A DNA stretch of 36,764 nucleotides from Aliarcobacter sp. GTDB lineage: Bacteria > Campylobacterota > Campylobacteria > Campylobacterales > Arcobacteraceae. Positions 7,431 to 16,381 of this stretch are shown piece by piece. The notes below the pieces were generated by a model. The model was not told the origin of the DNA. It searched no databases and was given only the letters and a program-made list of their open reading frames with translations. Location of the stretch: NCBI GenBank assembly GCA_028688995.1, contig JAQTXB010000020.1, positions 1 to 36,764 on the forward strand, given 5' to 3'. Position 1 is the first letter of the stretch; each line of letters starts with the position of its first letter. A program made the position numbers and the translations under genes.

Positions 7431-10243
7431 TAACCGTTAATCTCTTTATCCAAATAATATCCAGTATATGAACCAGAAATTTTATGATTTGAAGCTAAAA
7501 ATTCAGGTGTTCCCTCATCAACAATCATTCCACCTTTATTTCCACCTTCAGGTCCCATATCAATAACCCAATCAGAGTTTTTAATAACGTCAAGATTATG
7601 TTCGATTACTAAAACAGAATTTCCTAAATCAACTAAATGATGTAATACTTTTGTTAATCTATCAACATCGGCAAAATGTAAACCAGTTGTTGGTTCATCT
7701 AAAACATAAAGAGTATTTCCCGTATCTTTTTTACTTAACTCTTTTGATAGTTTTATTCTTTGAGCTTCACCACCTGAAAGTGTAACGGCATTTTGTCCTA
7801 AAGTTATGTATCCAAGTCCAACATCACTTAGAGTTTGAAGTTTTGTATTTAGTTTTGGCACTTTTGCAAAAAACTCTAAAGCTTCATCCACACTCATGTT
7901 TAATACATCAGAGATATTTTTACCTTTATACATTATTTCTAAAGTTTGAGAGTTGTATCGCTTCCCATGACAATCATCACATTTCACCATAATATCTGGT
8001 AAGAAGTGCATTTCAATTTTTATTTCACCTTCACCTTGACACTTCTCACATCTTCCACCTTTTACGTTAAAAGAAAATCTACCAATTTTATAACCTCTAA
8101 GACTAGCTTCTTTTGTTTTTGCAAAGAGTTCTCTAATTTCATCCATAAGTCCAGTATAAGTTGCTGGATTTGAACGTGGAGTTCTTCCAATTGGACTTTG
8201 GTCAAGGTAGATAACTTTATCTAGTTTTTCTAAACCTTCAATTTCTACTCCATCTACTTTTTTTACTTTTCTAGCTCGATTTAAAAGCTCTTTTGCAACT
8301 GGAAGTAGGGTTTGTAAAATAAGTGATGATTTACCACTTCCTGAAACTCCTGTGATTGCACAAAGATTTTTTAGGGGAATTTTTACATTTAGGTCTTTAA
8401 TATTATTTATAGTTACATTTTTAATTTCTATAAACTCTTCTTGTGGTCTATTGTGAACATAATCTATTTTTTTAGCACCTGTTACATATTTTGCAGTTAG
8501 AGTTTTTGCTTTGTTCATCTCTTTTAGAGTTCCTGCAAATACAATCTCTCCACCATATTTCCCAGCGTTTGGTCCAATATCCACTATATAATCAGCTGCT
8601 TGAATAGTCTCTTTATCGTGTTCAACAACAATTACTGTATTTCCTTTTTCTTGTAAAGCTCGTAAAGTTTTGATAAGTTTATTTGTATCTCTTTCATGTA
8701 GTCCAATAGATGGTTCATCAAGAACATACATAACTCCAGTTAAACCTGAACCAATTTGCGAAGCCACTCTGATTCTTTGAGCTTCTCCACCAGAAATAGT
8801 TCTTGCATCTCGTCCAAGAGTAATATAACCAAGTCCTACATCGTGTAAAAAGAAAATTCTTTCTCGTATCTCTTTTAAAATTGGTTTTGAAATCATTTTA
8901 AATTGGTCATTTAGATAAGCAAAATTTGAATCATCTTGGAAAAAAGCATGGGCATCTTCAATAGGAATATTTAAAATATCACTTATTGTTTTATTTGCAA
9001 CATAAACACTTTGAGAAGAGGGTTTTAATCTATTTCCATTACAAGAGTCACATTTCTTTTCAGTCATGTATTCACTCATCTCTTTTTCATCTTTTATCAT
9101 GTCATAGGCAAGTTTTACAACACCTTCCCATTTTCGTGTAAGTTTATGTCTTTTCCAAAAGAATGTAGCTTCATCAACACTTCCATGTAAAATAGCTTTT
9201 CTTTGATGTTCTGGTAAATCTCTAAAAGGTACATTTACGGCAATATCAGTTCCCTCACAAAAAGCTAAAAGCATTTTGAAATAAAAACCTTTATTAAAAC
9301 CATATATAACTCTAATAGCTCCATCTTCAATAGATAAATCTTCATTTATAACTTTTTTCATATCAAGGGCATATCTAATTCCTAAACCATCACAAGCAGG
9401 GCAAGCACCTTTTGGAGAGTTAAAAGAAAATGATAAAGGTTCAAGTGGTTCAAATGAGATTTTACAAGAAAAACAAGCCATATGCTCACTGTAGTGAATA
9501 TGTCTTTCTACACCCATTTCTTCATGGTTTATAACTTCAATTTCAAGTTCTCCGAAACTCTCTTTTAAACCTTTTTCTATATCTTGAGCAATTCTGTCTC
9601 TATTTTCTTCTTTTATTGTAACCCTATCAATTACAACTTTGATTGTATGCATTTGAGTTTTTGCTAATTCTATCTCTTCATCAAGTCTTACCATAACTCC
9701 ATCAATCATGGCTCTTACATAACCTTTACTTCTTAAGCTTTCAAGTAAATCTGCAAAACTTCCTTTTTTTCTGTTGATAAGTGGAGCTAAGATTACAACT
9801 TTAGAGTCATTTGGTAAAGTTAAAACTTGATTTATTACATCACTTGCACTCATTTGTGAGATTGGTTCTCCACATTGATGACAATGTTGTTTCCCAATTC
9901 TGGCATATAAAAGTCTAAAGTAATCATATACTTCAGTGATAGTTCCAACAGTAGACCTTGGATTTTTAGATGTTGTTTTTTGGTCAATTGCAATTGCTGG
10001 AGTTAGTCCTTCAATTCTTTCAACATTTGGTTTTCCTACTTTATCTAAGAATTGTCTTGCATATGCAGAAAGTGATTCGATATATCTTCTTTGACCTTCT
10101 GCATAAAGCGTATCAAATGCTAATGTTGATTTTCCAGAACCCGAAAGTCCTGTGAATACAATAAGTTTATTTTTTGGTATTTCTAGGTTTATATTTTTTA
10201 AGTTATTTTCACAAGCGTTAAATATTTTAATTGAATCTGTCAT
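7430..10243 (-). CDS. uvrA: Excinuclease ABC subunit A
   Basis: UvrA is the damage-recognition ATPase of nucleotide excision repair and loads UvrB on distorted DNA. The 937-residue length is standard. Two ABC ATPase modules are present: Walker A GLSGSGKST at residues 32-40 and GVSGSGKSS in the second half, with ABC signatures ISGGEAQRI and LSGGEAQRI. Zinc-binding CxxC pairs are seen at CHQCGEP, at CFSC/CPAC in the insertion and at CEKC/CDDC in the second half. The DEPSIGLHERD and DEPTTGLHFAD Walker B blocks are intact. Translation starts at an ATG with AAAGG upstream. It is the first gene of a two-gene unit with the DUF309 gene. The identification is certain. Confidence 0.98.
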   Translation of the reverse strand: MTDSIKIFNACENNLKNINLEIPKNKLIVFTGLSGSGKSTLAFDTLYAEGQRRYIESLSAYARQFLDKVGKPNVERIEGLTPAIAIDQKTTSKNPRSTVGTITEVYDYFRLLYARIGKQHCHQCGEPISQMSASDVINQVLTLPNDSKVVILAPLINRKKGSFADLLESLRSKGYVRAMIDGVMVRLDEEIELAKTQMHTIKVVIDRVTIKEENRDRIAQDIEKGLKESFGELEIEVINHEEMGVERHIHYSEHMACFSCKISFEPLEPLSFSFNSPKGACPACDGLGIRYALDMKKVINEDLSIEDGAIRVIYGFNKGFYFKMLLAFCEGTDIAVNVPFRDLPEHQRKAILHGSVDEATFFWKRHKLTRKWEGVVKLAYDMIKDEKEMSEYMTEKKCDSCNGNRLKPSSQSVYVANKTISDILNIPIEDAHAFFQDDSNFAYLNDQFKMISKPILKEIRERIFFLHDVGLGYITLGRDARTISGGEAQRIRVASQIGSGLTGVMYVLDEPSIGLHERDTNKLIKTLRALQEKGNTVIVVEHDKETIQAADYIVDIGPNAGKYGGEIVFAGTLKEMNKAKTLTAKYVTGAKKIDYVHNRPQEEFIEIKNVTINNIKDLNVKIPLKNLCAITGVSGSGKSSLILQTLLPVAKELLNRARKVKKVDGVEIEGLEKLDKVIYLDQSPIGRTPRSNPATYTGLMDEIRELFAKTKEASLRGYKIGRFSFNVKGGRCEKCQGEGEIKIEMHFLPDIMVKCDDCHGKRYNSQTLEIMYKGKNISDVLNMSVDEALEFFAKVPKLNTKLQTLSDVGLGYITLGQNAVTLSGGEAQRIKLSKELSKKDTGNTLYVLDEPTTGLHFADVDRLTKVLHHLVDLGNSVLVIEHNLDVIKNSDWVIDMGPEGGNKGGMIVDEGTPEFLASNHKISGSYTGYYLDKEING

Positions 10244-10270
10244 GTTTTGCCTTTAAAATTTGAAGCTAAT

Positions 10271-10276
10271 ATTATA
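10271..10276 (-). promoter_or_regulatory. Putative uvrA -10 element
   Basis: It reads TATAAT on the minus strand, about 28 bases upstream of the uvrA start. No clear -35, and no obvious LexA-type operator was seen in the 177-base divergent gap. Confidence 0.4.
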
Positions 10277-10370
10277 GGATAGATTTTATAATAAGAGATT
10301 AAATTAGATTTTCATTGTTTTTATATTGACACTTATAAGTCAATAGTATATTTATAAACTAAGTTAAAAA

Positions 10371-10379
10371 TGTTAGAAT
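10371..10379 (+). promoter_or_regulatory. Putative extended -10 for the GNAT-argC pair
   Basis: TG-T-TAGAAT forms an extended -10 about 42 bases before the GNAT start at 10421. Confidence 0.35.
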
Positions 10380-10420
10380 ACGGCCTTGAAAATCTGAAGA
10401 ACATAAAATAAGAGTATTAA

Positions 10421-10984
10421 ATGAATTTTAAAATTGCACAAATAGAAGATATAGAAAAAGTATTAGAGTTACATTTTAAATATCAAATTGATTCTATAAA
10501 AGAAGAAGATAAAAAAGACGGGTTTATTACAACTGCTTTTACAAAAGAGCAAATGATTGATTTAATCACTTTAGAGCAAGGTTTGTTTATAGCAGTTGAG
10601 AATGAAAAAGTTGTAGCTTATGTTATGAGTGCTTCTTGGAATTTTTGGTCAAGATGGCCTATGTTTGCTTTTATGATGGAAGATTTACCAAACTTAGAAT
10701 ATTTAGGTCAAAAACTTAGTCTTGAAAACTCATATCAATATGGACCTGTTTGTGTGGATAAAGAGTATAGAGGAAGTGGAGTATTAGAAAAGATATTTGA
10801 CTTTGCCCGAGAAAATATGGCAAAAAGATTTCCTATTTTGGTAACATTCATAAATAAAATAAATCAAAGGTCTTTTGAAGCCCATACAAAAAAACTAAAA
10901 CTAGAAGTAATAAAAGAGTTTTCATATAACAACAATAACTATTATGAGTTAGTATATGATACTTCAAAAAGCTTATTTAAATAA
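10421..10984 (+). CDS. GNAT-family N-acetyltransferase
   Basis: This 187-residue soluble acyltransferase has a GNAT fold. An N-terminal strand-helix (FKIAQIEDIEKVLELHF) is followed by the acetyl-CoA-binding region YQYGPVCVDKEYRGSGVLEK, in which RGSGV stands for the usual Q/RxxGxG/A pyrophosphate loop, and a C-terminal NQRSFEAHTKKL helix. The acceptor substrate cannot be read from sequence. The gene lies 16 bases before the argC start and probably shares its transcript. A link to glutamate acetylation is therefore tempting, but it does not look like a canonical ArgA and such a role is only a guess. The A/T-rich leader has an extended -10. Confidence 0.75.
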   Translation: MNFKIAQIEDIEKVLELHFKYQIDSIKEEDKKDGFITTAFTKEQMIDLITLEQGLFIAVENEKVVAYVMSASWNFWSRWPMFAFMMEDLPNLEYLGQKLSLENSYQYGPVCVDKEYRGSGVLEKIFDFARENMAKRFPILVTFINKINQRSFEAHTKKLKLEVIKEFSYNNNNYYELVYDTSKSLFK

Positions 10985-11000
10985 AAAGGAAAAATATAAA

Positions 11001-11948
11001 ATGAAATATAAAATCTTTGTAGATGGTCAGTTTGGAACAACAGGATTAAAAATCCATGAAATGCTAAAAGATAGAAGTGAACTTGAAATTTTAACAATCA
11101 ATGAAGAAGATAAAAAAGATTTAGAGATTAAAAAGAAGTTTTTAAATGAAGCTGATTTAGTTTTTTTATGTCTTCCTGATGCTGCTTCAAAAGAGTCTGT
11201 AAGTTTAATAACTAATAACACAACAAAAGTTATTGATGCAAGTACAGCTCACAGAACAAACCCTGATTGGACTTATGGAATTGCAGAGTTAAATCCAACA
11301 CAAAGAGAAAAAATAAAAAACTCAACAAGAGTTTGTGTTCCTGGTTGTCATGCAAGTGGATTTATAATGGCAATGAAACCATTAATTGAAAATAATATTG
11401 TTTCAAAAAAACAAAAAATAGTTTGCCATTCAATCACAGGATATAGTGGTGGTGGAAAAGGTTTAATAGATATTTATGAAGCACCTGAAAATAAAGATAA
11501 ATATAAAAGCCAAAGACCTTACGCTTTAGGTTTAAGTCATAAACATTTACCAGAAATGAAATATATCTTATGTTTAGAATCAGCTCCATTTTTTACTCCA
11601 AGTGTTGGAAACTTTGCTCAAGGTATGTTAGTAATGTCATATCTAATAAAAGATGAACTAGAAAAAAATATATCAAAAGAAGAAGTATTATCTTTATACA
11701 AAGATTATTATAAAAATGAAGAGTTTGTAAAAATTATTGAAGATGATGTTGCATATTTAGATGAGGGTTTTTTAGATGCAATGAAGTGTAATAATACAAA
11801 TAGAATTGAAATCTCAGTTTATGAATCGGATGATTATATGCTTGTAATTTCAAGACTTGATAATCTTGGGAAAGGAGCTTCAGGAGCTGCTGTTCAAAAT
11901 ATGAATATTATGTTAGGACTAGAAGAAAAAGCAGGATTAAAATCTTAA
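11001..11948 (+). CDS. argC: N-acetyl-gamma-glutamyl-phosphate reductase, short type 2
   Basis: ArgC reduces N-acetylglutamyl phosphate to its semialdehyde with NADPH in arginine/ornithine synthesis. The 315-residue protein begins with an NADP Rossmann motif (FVDGQFGTTGLKI), has the IDASTAHRT block, and carries the catalytic Cys116 in PGCHASGF followed by SITGYSGGGKG. The length matches the short ArgC subgroup (about 310 residues) rather than the usual 340-350. The open frame extends 15 codons upstream into the GNAT gene, but the ATG at 11001 has AAAAAGGA before it and starts where family members do. No other arg genes are adjacent, so the pathway is scattered. A hairpin follows the stop. The call is strong. 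Confidence 0.93.
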   Translation: MKYKIFVDGQFGTTGLKIHEMLKDRSELEILTINEEDKKDLEIKKKFLNEADLVFLCLPDAASKESVSLITNNTTKVIDASTAHRTNPDWTYGIAELNPTQREKIKNSTRVCVPGCHASGFIMAMKPLIENNIVSKKQKIVCHSITGYSGGGKGLIDIYEAPENKDKYKSQRPYALGLSHKHLPEMKYILCLESAPFFTPSVGNFAQGMLVMSYLIKDELEKNISKEEVLSLYKDYYKNEEFVKIIEDDVAYLDEGFLDAMKCNNTNRIEISVYESDDYMLVISRLDNLGKGASGAAVQNMNIMLGLEEKAGLKS

Positions 11949-11969
11949 TTTAAAAATTCGATTATTTTT

Positions 11970-12005
11970 GTTACTAAAAAATTATTTATATTATTTTTTA
12001 GTAAC
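11970..12005. terminator. 13-bp perfect hairpin after argC
   Basis: GTTACTAAAAAAT at 11970-11982 and ATTTTTTAGTAAC at 11993-12005 are exact complements around a 10-nt A/T loop. The T run lies inside the stem rather than behind it, so termination is likely but not certain. An operator for the next gene is the alternative. Confidence 0.5.
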
Positions 12006-12020
12006 AATTTGCAGTATATA

Positions 12021-12029
12021 TGCTAATAT
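12021..12029 (+). promoter_or_regulatory. Putative extended -10 of the antiporter gene
   Basis: TG-C-TAATAT lies about 33 bases upstream of the ATG at 12062, just beyond the hairpin. No good -35. Confidence 0.4.
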
Positions 12030-12061
12030 TCCACCTTATTTATTGAAGAATAAGGGTTTTG

Positions 12062-13660
12062 ATGGAACAAGTTATTTTGATGATGTTAGCAACAGGAGTT
12101 GTTGCAGTTATCTTGGGGATTATTTTAAAACGTTTTGATGTTCCACCAATTGTTGGATATATAGTATCTGGAATTATACTTGTAAATATTATTGGCTCTA
12201 ATGTAGAAGATTCTCATGTTTTAGACCAAATTGCTGAGTTTGGTATTGTATTTCTAATGTTTACAATTGGACTTGAAATGAGGCTTGAAAACCTAATACA
12301 AATGCGAAAGCAGGTATTTGTTTATGGTGGACTTCAAGTTGCTTTATCAGTTCTTTTTTTTACTTTAATCTCTTATTTTTTATTTAGTTTAGATATTAAA
12401 ACTTCAATGGTTATTGGAGCTGCATTATCACTTTCATCTACAGCAATCGTATTAAAAATACTAAATGATACAAACAAAATAACAAATTATTATGGACAAA
12501 ATTCTTTGGGAATATTGATTTTTCAAGATTTAGCTGTTATTCCATTTTTATTGGTTTTAACAATTCTATCAAGTAGTGGAAGTTCTGTTAGTAGTCTACT
12601 TGTAAATATCTTTTTCTCTGGACTTGTTCTGTTAATAGTAATGATTATTTTTGGTAAATACTTTTTAAATCATATTTTAAAACTTGTAAGTAAAGCGGAT
12701 ACTCATGAGCTTTTTATCATGATAGTTTTGATTATTGCAATAGGTGCAAGTTTTTTAGCACACTATTTAGGTTTTACATATTCAATGGGAGCATTTATTG
12801 GCGGTATGTTAATAGCAGAAACTCATTATAAACACCAAGTAGAAGCTGACCTTATTCCCTTTAGAGATCTATTTCTAGCACTTTTTTTTGTAACTGTTGG
12901 GATGCAAATAGATATACAGTTTTTTATCTCAAATATTATGGAAGTTTTTGGATTAACCCTTATTATTATGGTGTTTAAAGGTTTGCTTATATTTGGAATT
13001 ATGAGCTTTTTTGTTGGAAAAAGAGTGGCTTTTGAAACTTCACTTACTATTTCTCAAGTTGGAGAGTTTTCATTTGTTGTATTTACTTTGGCTACACAAA
13101 ATACTCTTTTAGATGCAAATATAGGACAATTACTTACACTTTCTGTAATAATTTCAATGGTTTTAACTCCCTTTGTTCTTAAAAATATTGGATTTATTAC
13201 AAATAGTATTTTAATGAAAAAAGATGCTAGTAGTGAAATAATAAATACTTCAAAAGAGTCTTTAAAAGAACATATAATTGTTTGTGGATATGGAAGTTTT
13301 GGTAAACAAATACTTTTAAATTTAAAAAATGATAATATCGAGCATATTGCGATTATTGATAATTATGAGTTTTTTGAAAATGCTTTGATTCATGGTGAAA
13401 AAGTTATATTTGGGAATCCAGCTCAAAAACATATACTTGAAGAAGCAGGTATTTTAAAAGCAAAAGCTGTAATCATTGCTTTACATGATATAGATAGTAT
13501 CATACTTTTATCACACACAATCAAAGATATTAATAGTAAGGTAAAAATTCTTGCAAAAGTAACTAAAAAGAGTGTTCTTCCTGATAATATTGATAGTGAA
13601 GATTTTGTTGATATATACGATTGTACCGCAGAAATGTTAGTTGAAAGATCAATGAAATAA
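12062..13660 (+). CDS. Kef-type monovalent cation:proton antiporter (CPA2) with TrkA-N domain
   Basis: This 532-residue inner-membrane protein has about 12 hydrophobic segments in the first 380 residues. CPA2 hallmarks include FLMFTIGLEM, SLSSTAIVLKIL, FQDLAVIPFLLV with the membrane aspartate, and SQVGEFSFVVF. A short linker leads to a cytoplasmic Rossmann domain (HIIVCGYGSFGKQ near residue 404) of the TrkA-N/RCK-N type that binds nucleotides; a TrkA-C domain is absent. Relatives exchange K+ or Na+ for H+, for pH control or electrophile defence. No KefG or KefF-like ancillary gene is adjacent, so ion and gating are open. A TTG codon directly precedes the ATG; the ATG is preferred because TAAGGG lies at good spacing. 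It is monocistronic, between two hairpins. Confidence 0.88.
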   Translation: MEQVILMMLATGVVAVILGIILKRFDVPPIVGYIVSGIILVNIIGSNVEDSHVLDQIAEFGIVFLMFTIGLEMRLENLIQMRKQVFVYGGLQVALSVLFFTLISYFLFSLDIKTSMVIGAALSLSSTAIVLKILNDTNKITNYYGQNSLGILIFQDLAVIPFLLVLTILSSSGSSVSSLLVNIFFSGLVLLIVMIIFGKYFLNHILKLVSKADTHELFIMIVLIIAIGASFLAHYLGFTYSMGAFIGGMLIAETHYKHQVEADLIPFRDLFLALFFVTVGMQIDIQFFISNIMEVFGLTLIIMVFKGLLIFGIMSFFVGKRVAFETSLTISQVGEFSFVVFTLATQNTLLDANIGQLLTLSVIISMVLTPFVLKNIGFITNSILMKKDASSEIINTSKESLKEHIIVCGYGSFGKQILLNLKNDNIEHIAIIDNYEFFENALIHGEKVIFGNPAQKHILEEAGILKAKAVIIALHDIDSIILLSHTIKDINSKVKILAKVTKKSVLPDNIDSEDFVDIYDCTAEMLVERSMK

Positions 13661-13682
13661 AAAAAAATAATTTTTTATTTTT
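13655..13682 (+). terminator. A/T-only terminator-like hairpin
   Basis: AAATAAAAAA and TTTTTTATTT pair over 10 bp around a 6-nt loop and overlap the antiporter stop codon; more T follows. The low G+C makes the stem weak. Confidence 0.35.
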
Positions 13683-13791
13683 ACTTCTTTGCTTTATCTT
13701 TTATTATAAAAACTTGGGTAATGTATACTTTAATACTAGATTAATAAAAAGATAATAAAATATACAATAATAGAAAAATTTGGAAGTATAA

Positions 13792-15753
13792 ATGCAAAGT
13801 AACTTTATAATGGGTAGTGATAAAAAATATAACTTTAGTGAATTAGTTGATGTTATAGAATTTGAAGAACTATTAAAAAGTTTTTATGAAGCTACAGGTA
13901 TTCCAAATGCCCTTGTAGGAGCTGATGGTAAAATTATTTCTCAAGTAGGATGGATTGATGCATGTGCATTATTTCATCGGGCTAATAAAGAGAGTAGTTT
14001 ACAATGTCAAGAGAGTAATATTTTTTTAATAAAAAATGTTTCTAATGGCAAAATCTCTCATTCATTATGTAAAAATGGTTTAATTGATTATGCAACTCCT
14101 ATAGTTATCGAGGGAGATGTTTTAGCAACTTTATTTTTAGGCCAAGTTTTAAATGAAGCACCAAATATAGAATTCTTTAAGAAACAAGCTAAAAAATTTA
14201 ATTATGATGAAGATGAATATCTTGAAGCAATAAATTTAGTCCCAATTATAAGTAAAGAAAAAATTGAATCAGCGATGGATTGTGTTGTAAAAATGGCACA
14301 AATGTTAGCAAAAACAGGTTTATCTAAAATACGTGAAATAACCTTAGAACATAATCTTAATCAAAGTAATCAACAAAAAATACAATTAAATGATATATTG
14401 GATTTTTCTCCTGTTGCAATTTCTTGGTCAGATGTTGATGGTAATATTGAATATGTTAATCATAAATTTACAGAATTATTTGGATATACACTTGAAGATA
14501 TTCCAAATATCGAAACTTGGTATAAAAAAGCTTATTCAGATTTAAAATATCAAAAAGATGAAATGAAATCTTTATATGAAGTAAGCAAATTATCAGATGA
14601 AAAAAACAAACCTATACCTATTTCTCAAAGAGAAGTTAGTATTGTATGTAAAGATGGAAGTGAACGGCAAGTACTTGTATCTATCTCTTGGTTAGGTGAA
14701 AAATGTTTAGCAAATTTTAATGATATTACAGCCCATTGGAAAAGTGAATTACGAAATCGTGCACATGATTCAATGTTAGAGATGGTTGCAAAAGATGCTT
14801 CTTTATCTGATATATTAAATACTATTGTAACAAATATTGAATTGGAAGATTCAACTTCTTTATGTAGTGTATTATTACTTGATAAAGAAGGAAAACATCT
14901 ATTGGTTGGAGCATCGCCAAGTTTACCTGATTTTTATAATAAAGCTATTGATGGTACACAAATAGGTTTAGGTGTTGGTTCTTGTGGCTCTGCTGCTTTT
15001 TTAGGTCAACGAGTTATTGCTGAGGATATTGTTAATCATGATTATTGGCAACCATATAAAGGTTTAGCACAAAAAGCTGGATTAGCTGCTTGTTGGTCAG
15101 AACCAATTATTTCATCAACAGGAAAAGTTTTAGGTACTTTTGCAATTTATCATAAAAAAACAGCAAGTCCAAATTCAAGTGATATTGAAAGAATAACTTT
15201 TGCTGCAAATTTAGCTGCTATTGCTATAGAAAATAGAAATGCCCGAAATGAATTAGAACATAGGGCATATTCAGATTATTTAACAGGTTTGGCAAATAGA
15301 CGATATTTTATTGAACAAGCTGAATTAGAATTATCAAGACATAATAGATATGAAAGTAAATTATCTTTAATAATGTTGGATATTGATTTCTTTAAAAAAA
15401 TCAATGACACTTATGGACATAATGTTGGAGATTTAGTTCTTCAAAAAATTGCAGAAGTAAGTCGTTCAATTTTACGAGATATAGATATAATTGGGCGAAT
15501 AGGTGGAGAAGAATTTGCTATTTTATTGCCAGAAACTAGCCTTGAAGATTCAATAAAAGTGGCAGAACGTTTACGTGTTGAAATTTCAAATACATCAGTT
15601 GTTTTAGAAAATGGAGAGGTTAATTTCACTTCTTCTTTTGGGGTTGTAGCTGCAAGTAAATCAAATATAGATGAGTTATTGATAAAAGCAGATAAATCAC
15701 TATACAAAGCAAAAGAGAATGGAAGAAATAGGGTATGTACTTTTAGTGAATAA
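13792..15753 (+). CDS. PocR-PAS-GAF-GGDEF diguanylate cyclase
   Basis: This 653-residue soluble signalling enzyme is predicted to make cyclic di-GMP. Four modules lie in order. Residues 15-180 form a PocR-type sensory domain (FYEATGIPNALVGADGKIIS; cysteines in IDACALFH, SLQCQES and SLCKNG that may hold a ligand or metal). Residues 195-315 are a PAS domain. Residues 325-485 are a GAF domain with VGSCGSAAFLGQRVIAEDI. The C-terminal GGDEF domain has the active-site motif GGEEF at 571-575. The product-inhibition I-site RDID (562-565) is intact five residues upstream, so both catalysis and feedback should work. There is no EAL domain or membrane segment. The gene is single, with its own leader and a strong terminator. 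PocR domains were named from a propanediol regulator; the ligand here is unknown. Confidence 0.9.
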   Translation: MQSNFIMGSDKKYNFSELVDVIEFEELLKSFYEATGIPNALVGADGKIISQVGWIDACALFHRANKESSLQCQESNIFLIKNVSNGKISHSLCKNGLIDYATPIVIEGDVLATLFLGQVLNEAPNIEFFKKQAKKFNYDEDEYLEAINLVPIISKEKIESAMDCVVKMAQMLAKTGLSKIREITLEHNLNQSNQQKIQLNDILDFSPVAISWSDVDGNIEYVNHKFTELFGYTLEDIPNIETWYKKAYSDLKYQKDEMKSLYEVSKLSDEKNKPIPISQREVSIVCKDGSERQVLVSISWLGEKCLANFNDITAHWKSELRNRAHDSMLEMVAKDASLSDILNTIVTNIELEDSTSLCSVLLLDKEGKHLLVGASPSLPDFYNKAIDGTQIGLGVGSCGSAAFLGQRVIAEDIVNHDYWQPYKGLAQKAGLAACWSEPIISSTGKVLGTFAIYHKKTASPNSSDIERITFAANLAAIAIENRNARNELEHRAYSDYLTGLANRRYFIEQAELELSRHNRYESKLSLIMLDIDFFKKINDTYGHNVGDLVLQKIAEVSRSILRDIDIIGRIGGEEFAILLPETSLEDSIKVAERLRVEISNTSVVLENGEVNFTSSFGVVAASKSNIDELLIKADKSLYKAKENGRNRVCTFSE

Positions 15754-15772
15754 AAAAGTACATACTGGAATT
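15733..15772 (+). terminator. Terminator overlapping the GGDEF gene stop codon
   Basis: GTATGTACTTTT at 15733-15744 pairs exactly with AAAAGTACATAC at 15754-15765; the stop codon sits in the loop. A T run follows after a few bases. It also serves as the boundary to the convergent minus-strand gene. Confidence 0.7.
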
Positions 15773-15782
15773 TTTATATAGA

Positions 15783-16328
15783 TTAATTAATTATTGTTTT
15801 ATACTCTTCTGTTCTAATTCGTCTTTCAATCTCTCTTTTTATAGCATTAATTGCATATTTCTTATTTCCACCATGAATAGATGTTACAAGTTGTGAGTTA
15901 CAGTTTTCACAAATAAAATCAGTTTTTGCAACATCAGTATATCTTGTGTGACATGAACTCTCATCGTAAACTAAAACAGAATCACATTTTGGACAATAAC
16001 ACTCAATATTTACAATCTCATTTTTTGTCCATTTCCATCTCCATTTTGCCCCATAGATAGAATCTTCTACATACTTTGTAAACTCTTCTTTTGAACTATT
16101 TGTAAGTAAAAGTAAAAGTTTTATTATAGTTACAAGTGCTAAAATTGAGATAATCAACAATAGCCAAATAGGTAGAGAGTAAGATGTTAATAACATATAA
16201 TAAAGCCAAATCGCACTATCAAATGACAAGGTTAAAAAATTGTTTACATATTCATGTGTTTGAGGAATAAAGAATAAAGCAACACCGGTAATAATAAGTG
16301 AAGTAATTAGGAAAAGAGCTATTTTCAT
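15783..16328 (-). CDS. Membrane-anchored zinc-ribbon protein
   Basis: This 181-residue protein of unknown function has two predicted membrane helices: residues 3-22 (after a single Lys) and about 52-76, with a loop between. The soluble C-terminal part has a basic Trp-rich stretch (KWRWKWTKNE), then CYCPKCDS and, about 27 residues later, ICENCNS. The two CxxC pairs make a classical zinc ribbon. A charged tail (IKREIERRIRTEEYK) ends the chain. Both termini are probably cytoplasmic. It is divergent from the DUF1801-like gene and convergent with the diguanylate cyclase, with a TATAAT-like -10 about 48 bases upstream. No family name can be given; a membrane-linked nucleic-acid or protein-binding role is only a guess. 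Confidence 0.7.
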   Translation of the reverse strand: MKIALFLITSLIITGVALFFIPQTHEYVNNFLTLSFDSAIWLYYMLLTSYSLPIWLLLIISILALVTIIKLLLLLTNSSKEEFTKYVEDSIYGAKWRWKWTKNEIVNIECYCPKCDSVLVYDESSCHTRYTDVAKTDFICENCNSQLVTSIHGGNKKYAINAIKREIERRIRTEEYKTIIN

Positions 16329-16375
16329 TTTTGAGTTTTTTATTGGAATACCTTTTTTAGGTTAAAATTTTCGGA

Positions 16376-16381
16376 ATTATA
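16376..16381 (-). promoter_or_regulatory. Putative -10 of the zinc-ribbon membrane gene
   Basis: It reads TATAAT on the minus strand, leaving a leader of about 40 nt to the start at 16328. Confidence 0.4.

Noticed and set aside
10326..10345. Short palindrome ACTTATAAGT with flanking ATTG/CAAT as an operator for uvrA or GNAT
   Set aside because: Ten bases in A/T-rich DNA arise by chance often, there is no second copy in the window, and no regulator is adjacent.
10956..11000. 15-codon N-terminal extension of argC
   Set aside because: It overlaps the end of the GNAT gene; the ATG at 11001 has a better ribosome binding site and matches the family start.
12059..12061. TTG start for the Kef-type antiporter
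   Set aside because: The adjacent ATG at 12062 is at better spacing from TAAGGG.
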